Positions 37,573 to 49,639 of a stretch of DNA of 64,000 nt are shown here, piece by piece. The stretch is taken from the NCBI RefSeq assembly GCF_030867095.1, contig NC_081827.1, positions 50,655,001-50,719,000 of the forward strand, in the 5' to 3' direction. The translations under genes were made by a program, and so were the position numbers. Position 1 is the stretch's first letter, and each line of letters opens with the position of its first letter. The notes under the pieces are model-generated. The model saw only the letters and a program-made list of their open reading frames with translations. It ran no database searches and had not been told where the DNA came from. This DNA comes from Alligator mississippiensis (taxonomy: Eukaryota; Chordata; Crocodylia; Alligatoridae).

Positions 37573-38488
37573 AACCTGGCCAGAGCTGTAGTTCTCCAGA
37601 AGCTCCAAAGCTCAGCTGTGGACCCAAACGGGGACTTCTGCTGCAGCAGGCAGGCGACAGCATCAGGTATGGACCCAGCCAGCAAGTTCCAGATCCCTAT
37701 TGCAGAACCTGCCAGCGGTGTCACAGCTGATGCTGACTCCCGCCCAACAGTTCCTATAGTAAACAAGCAGAAGCAAAATCTTTCAAGTGTATTAGGGCTA
37801 ATGAAAAGGCAGAGGATTGAAAATAAACTTAGAAACTCTGGGGCTATTAGAGTAACTGTGTCAAGTGGATGCACGTGCAGATGCGTGCACATAGCCAAAC
37901 AAAAAAAAAAATTACTCTTGTTCATTTTAACTGTGCATATGGGGAGAGACAAAGAAAGAAGAATTATGCAAATTATTTATAGACTAAATATAGTGTAAGC
38001 CATGATAATCATTATGAGACAAGTTCAGATTTTAACTCCTGATAGTCACAGCACATGAAAATGTAGGAAATCTGCTAACAGCATATTTTCAGAAACAAAT
38101 CTCAGCCTTGGAGAACTTCCCATTGCTGAAACGTAAGTATGTATTTACCAACCTTCTGAACCAATGCTCTTAATACTATTTGTGGTATATCTGTACTGAT
38201 TTTGCCAACAGTCACTATACATTTAGAATAGCAACTGTTCAGTCTCAAAATATTATTAGACTGTGGTGGACAAAACGTTTGAAAGTAAGAAATCTCCTAT
38301 TGCTTCGATTTCCTTCAAATACTTAATATTTTCCTTTGGGGAAGTAACTTGTGTTTTAGCATAATGATTTCTATTTGCTTCTGGAGCATGAGTCATGCTC
38401 TTCAATTACTTTTAGTTGATTGTATAATTATTGTGAAAAGGGTTTGGATAGTCTGTGCTCAGTACAGTTTTTAAGAATTTCAGCTTAC

Positions 38489-38764
38489 CTTCTGGTGAAG
38501 AACCTGGTTTCTGAGAAAATGCAGAGCTTATTTTACTCTTCTTGCTGCTGTCACTGTTGACAGACAAGCTAGACTGAATTTTTCTGTGCATTTTTTGTGA
38601 AACAGGTGCTGAAAGTTTTCTGTTATCTGTAGATGCATGCTTCACCCCATTGTGAATTCCATTTCCATTACTCAGACCTGCGTGGCCATTTTGTATCTTG
38701 CCAGTTTCTTCTTCACTCTTTTCCAGTGATGAAGTATTTGGCTGAGGCAGGCGTTGAGGTTGTG
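38489..38764 (-). CDS. MDFIC: MDFIC penultimate coding exon (Ser/Lys-rich linker)
   Basis: This internal exon precedes the cysteine-rich exon and encodes the basic, serine-rich middle of MDFIC. It holds 91 complete codons. They begin QPQRLPQPNTSSLEKSEEE, pass through KIQNGHAGLSNGNGIH and RKLSAPVSQKMHRKIQSSL, and end QKPGSSPE; all are close to the MDFIC sequence I remember. On the minus strand the acceptor is TTTTATTTTAAG|CA and the donor is CCAGAAG|GTAAG. The first two bases finish a codon begun in the previous exon. The last base (G, 38489) joins AT at 14942-14941 to make the Asp of ...SPEDCCVHC, so phases agree across the 23.5-kb intron. The segment looks unstructured, without signal peptide or membrane span. 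The upstream exons, including the start codon, were not found in 38765-64000. Confidence 0.93.
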
Positions 38765-38959
38765 CTTAAAATAAAAAAGAGAAAGCGTGAATTTAATTGT
38801 AAATTGGTATCTGAACAGACTGAGACTTGATTGAGAAGACAACTTTTTATTGCTTGTATTCAGTGACCAGAGACATGATGGAAAAAGAAAAGTTAATGAA
38901 AAACATCTCTAGACTAAAAATATTATATCAAACATTCATAAAATGCCATAAATGGGAAA

Positions 38960-39065
38960 GGCAAAGATTTCCTAGGGTATGTTTTATTGGACCAACTGTG
39001 TAGTTGGGATAACGTTAGACAGGTTTTTGAATGCAAGACGTTCTTGTGGCATTTACAAAGTCATG
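38960..39065. repeat. Penelope-like 3' UTR fragment
   Basis: The block 'ttttattggaccaactgtgt' followed by 'agttgggataacgttagaca' matches the 3' UTR motif of the element at 4823 and of the fold-back copies. Confidence 0.5.
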
Positions 39066-39486
39066 GAACGAGACATGCTGCCTGCCTTGAACAGCTAAGA
39101 ATTTACCCTGAGTAAACAGGAGAAAGCAGGAAGGAGAACTAAAAAAGCAGAAACCACCTCTGGAACTGGAAAAAAACTAGGAAGGTGGAATACAGGATGA
39201 GCAAAGGAAAGAACAAAGAAATGGGAAAAGAGAAAGCGTTAGAATGAGAGCAACAGTAAAAAGATTAAGAAGAACATGGGGCAAAATGCATATACCAGGA
39301 AGGGTAGAAGTGGAGGGAAATGAGAAAAGAGACACGACCGCCAACAGAAATGAAATAGGAAAGTGGCACAGTTGGCCTGGAAAAAAAACAGCCCAAGTGA
39401 CAAAGCAAAAGGAGGCCAAAGAGCCAAGACAAACCAATCAGGAAACAGAGGAGGATCTAACTGAGCTTACAAGAGTCTTATTTAAT

Positions 39487-39539
39487 ATTGAGAGTCATAT
39501 TTTCTTGGAAAGATTGAGAGTCATATTTTCTTGGGAAAG
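39487..39539. repeat. Tandem duplication of a 26/27-bp unit
   Basis: The unit attgagagtcatattttc plus ttgg(g)aaag occurs twice in a row (39487-39512 and 39513-39539), differing by one G. The near identity points to a recent slippage event. Confidence 0.85.
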
Positions 39540-40529
39540 ATGTGGGATGAAGGCTTCATGGACTTGGTTGCAAGCAGCTGGTTCAACTTACAGTTGCAAC
39601 ATAATCAAAAAGCCATTAACTAACTGATGCAAAGAGAAAAGTAAAAAACCCATGCAAACTGAAATCTTTCAATCCATAGTCACAATTTAAAATCAGTTAA
39701 AATAAACAGATCAATAGGGTTCTAATACCTACAAGATTCAACATAGTGCATAAACTGTCCAGAATAGTATTCAGATTAAGACTGCATGGTTACTTCTCTT
39801 ATCCTATTAATAGGAAATCTGCATAACTTAGTATTCTCTTGGAGTATAATATATAAAACAAACAAGAAAGGATTTTTTTTTTAAGAAATTAAAAAATGTG
39901 TTTTTCAAGGATTTTTAAATGTGTATTTCAGGAAAAATGGTTATGCTTCATATGCTCTTAATTTATAAATTGTTTTGAAACAAAAATATTGGCTTCCAAT
40001 TCAGGCAACTTGTTTTACCTTGGAAAAAAAGGATCAATAAGATTTTAAAACAATATAACCCATGTTTACATTTACATAGTGATAATAGATCATATAAAAT
40101 GCACTTGCTTAAGCACCTCCACTAATCTGGCATCAGACGTGGGAGTGAGATCATGTTTTGGGTAGTGAAGTCCTAAACCACTCAGAGATTTACAATATAA
40201 AAAAAAAATAAAAATCCTGAACTCCATCTGGTGATGGATCATGGAGCACCTGCAATACACACACACACGTAAGGTTCAGCCCTACCTTATAAACAAACCT
40301 TCTCACTTGCTCCAATTCCTATATAGTCTGCAAGTATAGATCTAAGATGAAGAATAAGATGTTAACCTCAATACAATAAATGGCACTGACACTTAAAGGA
40401 ACAGCTGCAATTGAAGGAAAGGGCAAACTCTCGTCTCCCCAGGTGCAGAAGATGTGAACATTTGGCCTTATGTTCTGGGCATATAGGAACACTACAGCAT
40501 CCAACAAGAAACCTACCTTTTAAAGACTG

Positions 40530-40700
40530 CCTAAGGATTTTTTTGAGTGATATCTTTTATTGGACCAGCTATATAGTTGAGATAAAGTTAGGCAAGCTTT
40601 CAAATGCAAAGATGAAAAGGGATGTTTTGCATTCAAAGTTTTTCTAACTTTATCCCAATAAAAAATATCCAATGAAAGATAATACCCCCAAAAATCCTTA
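40530..40700. repeat. Fold-back Penelope-like 3' UTR copy
   Basis: The left arm begins ggatttttttgagtgatatc and includes attggaccagctatatagtt. The right arm is its approximate reverse complement, ending ataatacccccaaaaatcc. Arms are about 75 bp, with point differences. Both carry the Penelope-like 3' UTR motif in opposite orientations. Confidence 0.65.
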
Positions 40701-43700
40701 CCTCTCAGACAATTACTAGACCATCACAGCTACAATATCAATCTAACACTTCCAAATACTACCTAACAAACAGCAGACACGTCTCCTTTTGTCAAGAGCA
40801 TGCCTATAGCCTGCCAACTGCCTTCCCTAAAATACAATAATTATCTAAATCTGGTCCTAAACTCTCATCCCAGTCACAGCTTCATTCTAGCATTAATTCA
40901 CTACTTTCACATATCAGATCTAACTAAAAAGAAGTGTGTGTATATATGTGGGGGGTGGGGGGGTAATTACAGATACATGTGCACGCACACACGCACACAA
41001 CAAGCAGTTTAACTGAGTCCATTTTAAAACATTTGTTCTACCTGCGTTTTGGCAAAACATACAAATTTAAAATTTGGGAATAGTGTAATGTGTACTTGAA
41101 CCAGAGCCATCCTAACTGAACTGACAATGGGCAAATAAACACTTTGTAGGGATACAGAACACACATCATTTATAAACATTTTTCAGAATGCTTCTACTTA
41201 TCTTGGACTTGTATGCCTCTCAATCTTTCAATGATATGAAGTGTTTTCTATTATTTCTTTCCCTCTTTGTTTCTTTAAAATTACCACACACTAAAAAGTA
41301 CAAGCTGGAGGACTAGCCTCATTAATACAAAGCAGACAAAAATGCACAGGATGAAAGACAGATGGGTGCATGGTCTGGGGGGCGCTAGCCTGGTGAAAAA
41401 CCTAACGTCCTGTAACCCTTGGCTCCAAGGTAATGTTAAAGTATTTTGTCTTTTTTTTAATCTTTTCTAGTGCCCTTCCAAACCTAGTAATGGGCAGTGT
41501 GTATCATACAGTGATTATGCCAGGCTCCTGGTCTGATGCAAAGGAAGGAAAGCATAGGTAGAAGAAATGACTCCACTACACTATTAGTGGTCACCCTGCC
41601 TTTATTCTTGGGTTCTTCTTCTCCTGAGGACTTAGAGTACCTGTTTCCATAGTTGACACTCAGGGTTTTGCCAAGCAATAGAAACACCATGAAACTGACA
41701 TGACTCCTGATCATTTCATAGTTGCCTGCAGTCTTGAAATTAACCAGTCCTTTTAATTTTTGCTCTTCTGCTTGGCAAATCTATGAACAACAGCATAGGC
41801 ACAAGAGGCTGTTCACAGATTCTGGAATTTATTTGTGTTGTTATACATTCTGCTGACATTTGTAAACAACTGTAAAGGGTCTATGCAATAATTTGCATAC
41901 GTTTCACTGACATAACAGAAATTCATTGCACATTTAAAGAACATTGATTTGGGGTTCTCAAAGCATTTTCCAAAGGTGACCGTTCCACTTTACAGATGAA
42001 CAGAGGGCAAGTTGGCCACAGTCATGCAAGAATCAGTAGCAGATTCAGGAAAAGAATTTGTGCATGTGGTGTGTGTGTGTGTGTGTGTGGTATCTCTCTT
42101 CCCCATCTCTAAATAAGATAAATTAAGAACATATTAGTAATCCTTTCCACATTTCAAAAGGTAACTTAAACATGCTTCACCCACTCATATTTCCAATAGA
42201 TATGTATTTTTCCTAGGAGGCAAAACTACCAAATAATATAGCAGCACCAATCATCCAAACTTGCTTGGGAGGGGTTAATCTTCCACAATAAATAAAAGCA
42301 ATAGAATATAGTAAGAATTCTGTGCGTCTAGTGACAAACTTGCTAAAATTGACAGTTATGACCTTTTCCAAGCCAGCTAAATTGGTGGTCGTGGCTTGCA
42401 ATTGTTTGTGTATGTTTGGAGCTTTATTACAATACAATAACTTGACAAATTATCCAATCTTCAATCTTCAAAATTAGGTCTGTTTCTGTCAATTTGCAGG
42501 TGATCAGCAAGTCTTGGGGAAACTAAGCAATATTCAGTTATTTGTTTTAGCTTTCTTTTATTATTATTTTTACTAAGGATTTTTTTATAATAATTCTGTT
42601 CCCAAAGTACTCTTACTTCACCCTTTTAGTATTAACATACAACTTTTTAGCTGACTGGCTTTGCAGTATTCACATATGATATGTAGGTCAAATCAAAACT
42701 GAATAAAACCCCCAAATGGATTAGTTATCTCAATTTAAATTTATTTTAACTTTATTGATAATTTTTCACCAGGGAGACTTGAATCTTATGGTTAAAACAC
42801 ACTTGAAACCAATTAGGAACCATATGACTGCATTCTAGCATAGAGAACAAAAGCACTTGACAGTTCTAAGATTAAGCCGCAACCATGTGGTTTAAAACAG
42901 AAATATTTTTACCTTATTTTTAAAAGGTTGTGTATATCTTAAAAAAAAAAGGTGTAATATGGGAAACGACACAGTGCTTCTTAAAACACAGTGATACCCA
43001 GGGACTCTCACTCTGCCTTTAATGATCCACTGCTCTCATTCAGCTGTCTTTCTTTTTTCAAATCTTTACATATGTGACAGCTCTCAAAAGTAGACCATAG
43101 ACCATCTGGCATTTTCAGAGGTGTAACTTGTGCAAATTCAGCTCTACTGGGAACACAATGCTATCTTCTGCCTGCGTTATAAAAGATACAATAGAATGTA
43201 GAACTTATGAGTTGTTTTGAATTATTCATTTTTGCCTGTATATTCAAGAAATTTTACAAACTCTGCATTTTGTACTACATAATCACATGCGTTAAAGGTA
43301 CAAAGAAACTTTTTGACACCTCTTTTCTACAGAAAGATGGCATTTTGTTTGATATGTGAACATTCAGCGTCTGTTATATCATTCTAAACAGGCCGTGTGC
43401 TTCTACAAAAGACCCCATTTTACCGTCTATGTATGAGCAAAAATTTTATTCTTGATATTCAGTAACTAATGCAATACACATCAAAATTTCAAATACCAGT
43501 TGTATGAACATTCAGCATCTTCAAACTTACAATGGCATTGGTCATCTGCTCTATGTTAAAGATATTTTTCTGAAATCATTTCTTGCACAACATAGAAATA
43601 TTGTAATTTTAAATATCCACAATGAATAGTTTCATATGTCCTAAGAAATACAGTGCTTTTTAGGTTAAAATGTTTTCAATCTGTAGCAAAACCAGTAGAT

Positions 43701-46468
43701 TTAGGTCAATATTTTATACAGTGCTAACACTAGTGAGTTTTCAATAAGAATGATAAATATTGGATTAATGATTCAATAGAGTGAATCTCTTTTGATAGAA
43801 AACTAGCAGATAATGTAGCTCGTAATAACTATACATGAATCTGCTGCCTGTGGAAAAGTAATAAAAAAGGCAATATATTGCTATAGCATATAATCTATTA
43901 GCGTGTTTCACTGCTTCCCTGTCATTGGTCTCTTTACAAAGCGAGCTTTAATACAATAACTTCTGCTGTTATTTAACCAACTTTACACAGTAATTTAATT
44001 GTGAGGTGAATAAGTGGTGACAAAGTATTCCAGTATTTTAACATTTATCCAAAATGAGCACAATTTTAGTAAAGTAATTATGAACATCCATATGCAGACT
44101 TGAGTACACGGCAATAGTCAAAATCAGAAAAAAAAGAAGCTAGAATGTCTATGACAAGTCTCCAGCCATACTACTTATATCCATACATTCAGGCTACATT
44201 CATTTCACTGCCTAAAATAAGAATTCTGTGCTAATGTGCAGTTTTTTATACAACAGTGAGAATGCACATATATTGTACCTATTAATCATTCCAATAAGTG
44301 TATTTAAGGAGAAAACATGTCAGCATGGGAAACATCCTTTTTAACGTAAAAGGGTCAGAGTAAAGACATGTCAAACACATTAGCAAATATATATATGGGG
44401 TATATACATTTCTAAGGGTCAACAGTGAGCCAATAAAAAACAATAAAAACAAGCCACTACATGACTGCCAAAAGGACAAACACTAATTAGTAGCCTAACC
44501 ACATTTCACAAACAATTTCAGGTCTGCTTAAACAAATGCCTGTAGAGTTTACCAGGCAGGCCAAGGTCGTCTCTAGAAAAGTATCTACCAGTTTACTGCC
44601 TACATAGTTTGATTATCTTTCACAAAGATGGAAGAACATAAAATGTTATTTAAAAGATTATATCATAAGCAGTCATTAGAGGACCATTTTGGTAGAAAAA
44701 AGTAAAAATATGAAAATTTAGAGACATAAAGGATTTGATTTTGTATATTTTATGCAGTCTTCTGAAAAACCCTGAGGAAATATGAAAGACTTCACTTTTA
44801 AAAATGGTTTTGCCATTTCTTTTTTTTTTCCATTTGAGTATTTGTGAGAATCAGCTTTTAAAAAACAATAACTTCTATGTCCATGCTCTGTTCTACGTTA
44901 ACCTTGTGCAGTCACTTTGTTAGATTGTTAGCTGGTGTCTCCCACTTTGTGCAGGTTAAAAGGAAAAGACTAAATGCAAGGCAATGAAGTCAGACCCTTA
45001 ATTTCTGGTCAGCGTACCTCTATAATACAAACCCAGATTTGGGGAAATGAAAGAACATTGCAACTAAATTGTGCACTATAGAACAAGACCTTTTCATTTT
45101 ATCTATATCCTGGAGTAAAATTAACATTATAATATGTTACAAAGACATGCTACAAAGACATAATTCATAATGTATAAGTAGCAACATTTCAAAATGACTC
45201 TAGCAAATAGCTTTTATTTTTAAGTTACAAATTTTATGTACTCATATTTCCGTTAGCATATAATTTTAGTAAAGCTGGTAGACCTCAAAGATCTCAGCCG
45301 CTCTTGCCTCTCCCCTTCCCCTTTAAACTAAAACCGTGCCTACACATGAATCTTCAAACTACATCAATACTTACCTCTGCATTGCTATCTAGAATATTAA
45401 CATTCAGTTTACAAGATGTACCTCTGAGTCAACCTGTGAAGTGGCTTTTGTCAGCAATTATTTTTGAATATTTTCTAGGAAATAAATAGCATATACTGCA
45501 CGTTCTGTATCACAGAAAGCATACATTAACTAAATAACAAGGTACCATCAAGGTACAATCTATCTTTTAATATCAATTTTTTACACTGAATGTTTTATAC
45601 CATGCTGACTTTACAAGGAAAACAAAGTACCAACTAACAGCATCAACCATCTTTTTAGAAATGTCCTCATGTTTTACAAGAGCCGTCTTCAAAACAGATA
45701 CAATATATTTTTATGAAACGGGATTTCTTTGTAAAGAAAATAGAGAAATTGCTGATAGAAGTTTTGCAGGACCCACACTGAGAATAGTTTGCTAAAATGT
45801 GTCTCAAAACACATCCACAGAATGCCAAAGAAATTGCAGGCTGTGGAGAGGAGCACTTTATTTTATATCACCAGTTCTCAATCCAGAAAGGGAAGACCGA
45901 CATTTGGCATCTGTATGTGTGAGTGGTGGAAGTGTCACAAGTACATAAGGATGTGCCAAGAATACTTTCAAATCTGTGCAAAGAAGCACTGTAGGACCCT
46001 GCAAATCCCTTGAAGGGCAGTGTGAAGTCATACAAAAGATTCCCGACATGACTAAAAAGAAGCAGTTATAACAACATGGCATGAAAAAAGAGCCACAAGT
46101 TTATGTAGTTAATGGGCATTCCCAATGAAATATGAAATTATGACATTTATGAATCCTGTGAAGTCCCAAATGCTGGTAGTCATAATCTAAAATGCCTAGT
46201 TAATTTTTCAATAAACACAATCGCATAGTTTAAGTTTTCCAGGACATTTTTTTAATGGCCATATCTTAATAGTGTAACTTAAAAAAAAAAGAAAAAAAGA
46301 GGATATCTCCTGCTCTTTCATTACATTCAGTTGGCCAAGATATTTCTTGGTCCTTCCTTGTCAAGTGCCAAACTTCCCATCATCAAGAACATTATGCAGC
46401 AGGGGACATCATTATCCAAGCCTTCCAATGCTCATAAGTTATGAATCCCTGGCATGTTGTTGTTTAAT

Positions 46469-46470
<2 letters not shown>

Positions 46471-46499
<29 letters not shown>
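46471..46499. repeat. (TC)n microsatellite
   Basis: About fourteen uninterrupted TC units. A likely polymorphic site. Confidence 0.9.
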
Positions 46500-46502
<3 letters not shown>

Positions 46503-46777
46503 ATTTGAAAGTCTCTCTACCTGGAAATGAGGAAATAACCACAGGGATTTATTCCTAGTCGATGCTTTTTTTTCCATGGGAGTCACCTATAATATGACCA
46601 ACTATATCTTTTTGCAGACATTTGTACTGCCAAGGGCAAATCTGGGAGATGAGATGCAGTGGCACAGCTGTACAGCACCCTCCACATTTGGTTCCTGCTC
46701 CACCCAGAGTTTAAAACCAACTGCCTGATAGTGGCTGCAGAATTTCTATTCAGGCAACTGACTCCATGGTTCATTCT

Positions 46778-48491
46778 CAGGAATCTGGGTTTCTGTTTCA
46801 CATGGAAAAATGCAGATTTTCTCCTTTAAAGGGGAAATTCACCATTTTTTTCTGTTTAAAGGAGAAAAATGGAGGAGCTACTTGGGGTTGGGGGGAATGA
46901 AGGAGGACAATTAGAAGCAAGGGGTGCTACATGCATGTGTACACATGCACACACACGGCCAGCGTATAGCCAAGCAGGGCAGTGGGAGCAGCCCTGGCAG
47001 CTCCATGCAAGTAAGTTGGGGAGAGGGCCAGGGCTTGGGAACCATCCGGGGGAACATAGGGAGGCATGTGTGGCAGGGGTGTGTGTGGAGGGGATGCATG
47101 CATGAAGGGGGGAGTGGAGGGGGGCAGTGTGTGCGGCTGGTGCCTGCTAGCACTGGGGGAAGGTGTCTGGGTACCGGGACTGCAGCAGGGCAGTGGGGGG
47201 TCTGAGGCAGTGCTTTGTGCCACTAGCCAATGAGGCACCTGCCGTTCCAGCAGGGAAAGGGAGTGGGGGGCCCTTGGTGGTTTCAGGGAGCTGCGTATCC
47301 AAGCTGACAGTTCCTGTGCTCTCAGGGGCAGGACAATGAGGAAATGCTGCCTGGAGAGGGGGCTGTAGCCAGGCCACCTGGCTCAGTGTGAGAGCCCCAG
47401 CTTGGGGTCAGGGGTGCCTCAGGCATCCCCTCCTCCTTCCTTGGGCTGATACTGGGGCAGAACTTGCTCTGCCGCTGCCTGCACATGGCAAAGCTGCCGT
47501 AGCCATCGTGTTCCAGCCCAGGCGGGACAGAGACCACCTGGAGCCCCTTGCCCTCCTCCAGCTGTCCATAGCACGGCCTGGGCCAGAGCCACACTTTGCT
47601 TTATGCTGCTGCTGTGAAGTGCAGTGCTGGTTGTCCACACCATGCTGCAGGCCCAGCCCCAGCCAGCAGGTGCAGGGCAGCGTATGGTGTCCCAGCTGTT
47701 GCCTGTGCTTCCACATGAGATGCGGCATGATGTGCATGCAGTGGAGGCCATCCTCACCATATCCCCACAGGCCACCATCCTGTGAGTCCATGTAGGGCTG
47801 GGTAGGGCAGGGAGCCACTGCAGGCCCCCTCTGGCAGAGCTGGGGGGGTTAGGGGAGCTGCAGGTTAGGAATGAGGGGTACCAACAGGGCTAGGAGGTGT
47901 TGGGGGCTGTAGGTTGAGAGCAAGAAGTACCAGCAGGGACAAGGGGCTGGTGTTTGGCAGTGAGAGGCACCAGCATGGCCAGAATAGGCAGGGGACTGTG
48001 GGTCAGAAGTAAGGGGCACCAGCAAAACCAGGAGGCTGGAGGTTGGGAGTGAAGGACAGTGACAGGAACAGGGGACTGTGGGTTGGGAAGGACAACAGCA
48101 TGGGCATGGCACCAGCATTTAAGGGCTGCTGAACACCACAAAGCAGCAATAGATGGGGGGACAGCCACAGTTGGACCTGCATCCTGGTTAGTGAAAGGGG
48201 CAGGGGGAGCTCTGATTTTCCATGATAAAAAAAAACCAAAATCAAATACCAAAATATATATGTATTTAGAATTTATTTTACTATAATGATTGAGGCACTG
48301 GTAGGCTTCCAAACTGCTTTAAAATTGTAAATATATCAATAAAACATTGTGTTCAACTGCTACAATACTATCCATATAGTGGTGTTTCATTTTAACGGCT
48401 GAAAAAGGCCGATTCAGGGTTTTCAGACCAGAGAACCTGGGGGTTTTATGAGAGAATTTGTTATTTTTAAACAGAAAAACCAGGATCCCTG
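46778..48491. mobile_element. Large hAT element (CAGGGATCCTGG family) with GC-rich interior
   Basis: The right end aaaaccaggatccctg is the same terminus as at 20104; the left end caggaatctgggtttctg is its decayed partner. Flanking 8-mers ttcattct and ctcactat match at 5 of 8. The 1714-bp unit keeps the AT-rich arms of the short relative but has a GC-rich interior (about 46900-48200), including a minisatellite. Many long open frames on both strands reflect composition; none has transposase motifs. Confidence 0.7.
47855..48115. repeat. Degenerate minisatellite, about 44-bp period
   Basis: About six units start with a 'ggctg/gactg' block near 47855, 47904, 47944, 47992, 48033 and 48072. Most contain a 'gtaccaacag' or 'caccagca' type motif. 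Spacing varies from 39 to 49 bp. Confidence 0.75.
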
Positions 48492-49182
48492 CTCACTATA
48501 ATCTACCTGATTCCTTCTAAACTCTTCTTTCCACAGGTGTTAACATCCCTTTCTCCTTTTTAATTGATGTTCCATTAATCAGGCTAGCCTTTCTTTGACA
48601 ATTCTGCTGTCTGTTAGCTGCTCCTTGTAACATATCTTTTCTCAGTTCTACAGGCTCTTTTTAACTCTAGCTAAAAACATTAATTTAGGTGTGGAAACAT
48701 TAACTCAGGTGTGAACATAACATTCAGTGAAATACTGAATGCACTGTCAAGATGCTCAAGAAGGTTAGATTTTGGTTTATAAATCTGAAAAAATGTATAT
48801 TTAATTCTAATGACTACAGGACTAAATGAAACGTCTTTTCATTTTTTTATTGATTTTTGCCTTTGTGTTTATGTTTGCCTTTGATATTGAGTTTATTAGA
48901 CATACTATATGATATAGAAAGTTTATGCACATTCCAATAAAGATATATTTGCTTCCATCTTAAACCAAATAATATAGCCCTAGGCGCCTAGTATACTAGT
49001 AAAGTTTCTAGTTTCTTTTGAACTGGAGAAAACTGTGGTATGTTATATGTGATGATGCACCATACCTAATGCATCCCCTTTTTCAAAATCCTAGATCCAT
49101 CTATGTGTAATGCCTTATTAATTTATGATCAGCATTCTAACATTTTGCACATTCATATTTCTAATAGAGATTTTATATATTA

Positions 49183-49471
49183 CAGTATAACCTCATAAAT
49201 CTGGTGTGCTCAGAACTGACCACATGCCAGAAATTTCAACATGCCAGATTTTTAAAACCAGTGCAGTGAAGGGGGCGGGTAGCAGCAGCCGGTCCCAAAG
49301 CAGTGGCTGCACACGGAGTGGTGGTGCAGGGTGGTGAACAGCAGCGGCAGCCGCAGCATGCAAGCTTCCCCCTCCGTGTCTGGGAGGGCCAGGTGGGGAA
49401 GCAGCGGCTGATCCTGTAGCAGCAGGAGGAAGTGCCAGATTTTTGGTATCTGGATTTATGAGGTTATACTG
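49183..49471. mobile_element. Tigger/pogo-like MITE
   Basis: The ends cagtataacctcataaatc and gatttatgaggttatactg are perfect inverted repeats, flanked by TA on both sides (49181-49182 and 49472-49473). This fits the pogo/Tigger type of Tc1-mariner elements. The 289-bp interior is partly GC-rich and non-coding. Confidence 0.85.
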
Positions 49472-49585
49472 TATTAGTATTTTAACTTTTGGAGGTATTT
49501 TGTTTTCTGTCATTTGAATTTTTATGGGGGCCTGGTGCAAGGTTAAATAGTTTTTCTGAGCTGCTGACATAACAGTTATAACTTA

Positions 49586-49632
49586 TGCAATATGTAATAA
49601 CTTATATGTTACTTAAATTATTACATATTGCA
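49586..49632. repeat. Perfect 15-bp inverted repeat
   Basis: tgcaatatgtaataa (49586-49600) and ttattacatattgca (49618-49632) with a 17-base loop. Weaker pairing continues outward. It may be a MITE remnant. Confidence 0.7.
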
Positions 49633-49639
49633 ATGTATA

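Larger units (their letters stand above)
14943..38488 (-). other. MDFIC: MDFIC intron between the last two coding exons
   Basis: The intron is bounded by GT (38488-38487) and AG (14944-14943) on the minus strand. Its 23.5 kb is filled largely with transposon relics, listed separately. The remaining stretches (about 14.9-17.1, 17.9-18.6, 18.9-19.9, 20.1-22.2, 28.1-31.2 and 32.9-36.8 kb) are AT-rich. I see no convincing exon, RNA gene or intact repeat in them. Confidence 0.85.
38765..46777. other. MDFIC: Upstream MDFIC intron, largely unrecognised
   Basis: AT-rich sequence with the short Penelope-like pieces listed separately, a (GT)n at about 42068-42089 and a (TC)n at 46471-46499. No further MDFIC exon could be supported. 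The stretch 42.1-46.4 kb is notably free of recognisable repeats. Confidence 0.45.

Noticed and set aside
37404..37998. Open frames of 182 and 196 codons on opposite strands
   Set aside because: They overlap a C/T-rich tract, and the peptides are low-complexity Ser/Pro or Glu/Arg runs.
39244..39627. 127-codon Lys/Glu-rich open frame
   Set aside because: Purine-rich low-complexity sequence overlapping a recent 27-bp tandem duplication.
45375..45480. Possible upstream MDFIC exon with a good minus-strand donor (GCAGAG|GTAAGT)
   Set aside because: The sequence before the donor has stops in the needed frame and does not resemble MDFIC.
46869..48312. Many open frames of up to 140 codons
   Set aside because: They lie within the GC-rich interior and minisatellite of a hAT element, overlap on both strands and show no domain.
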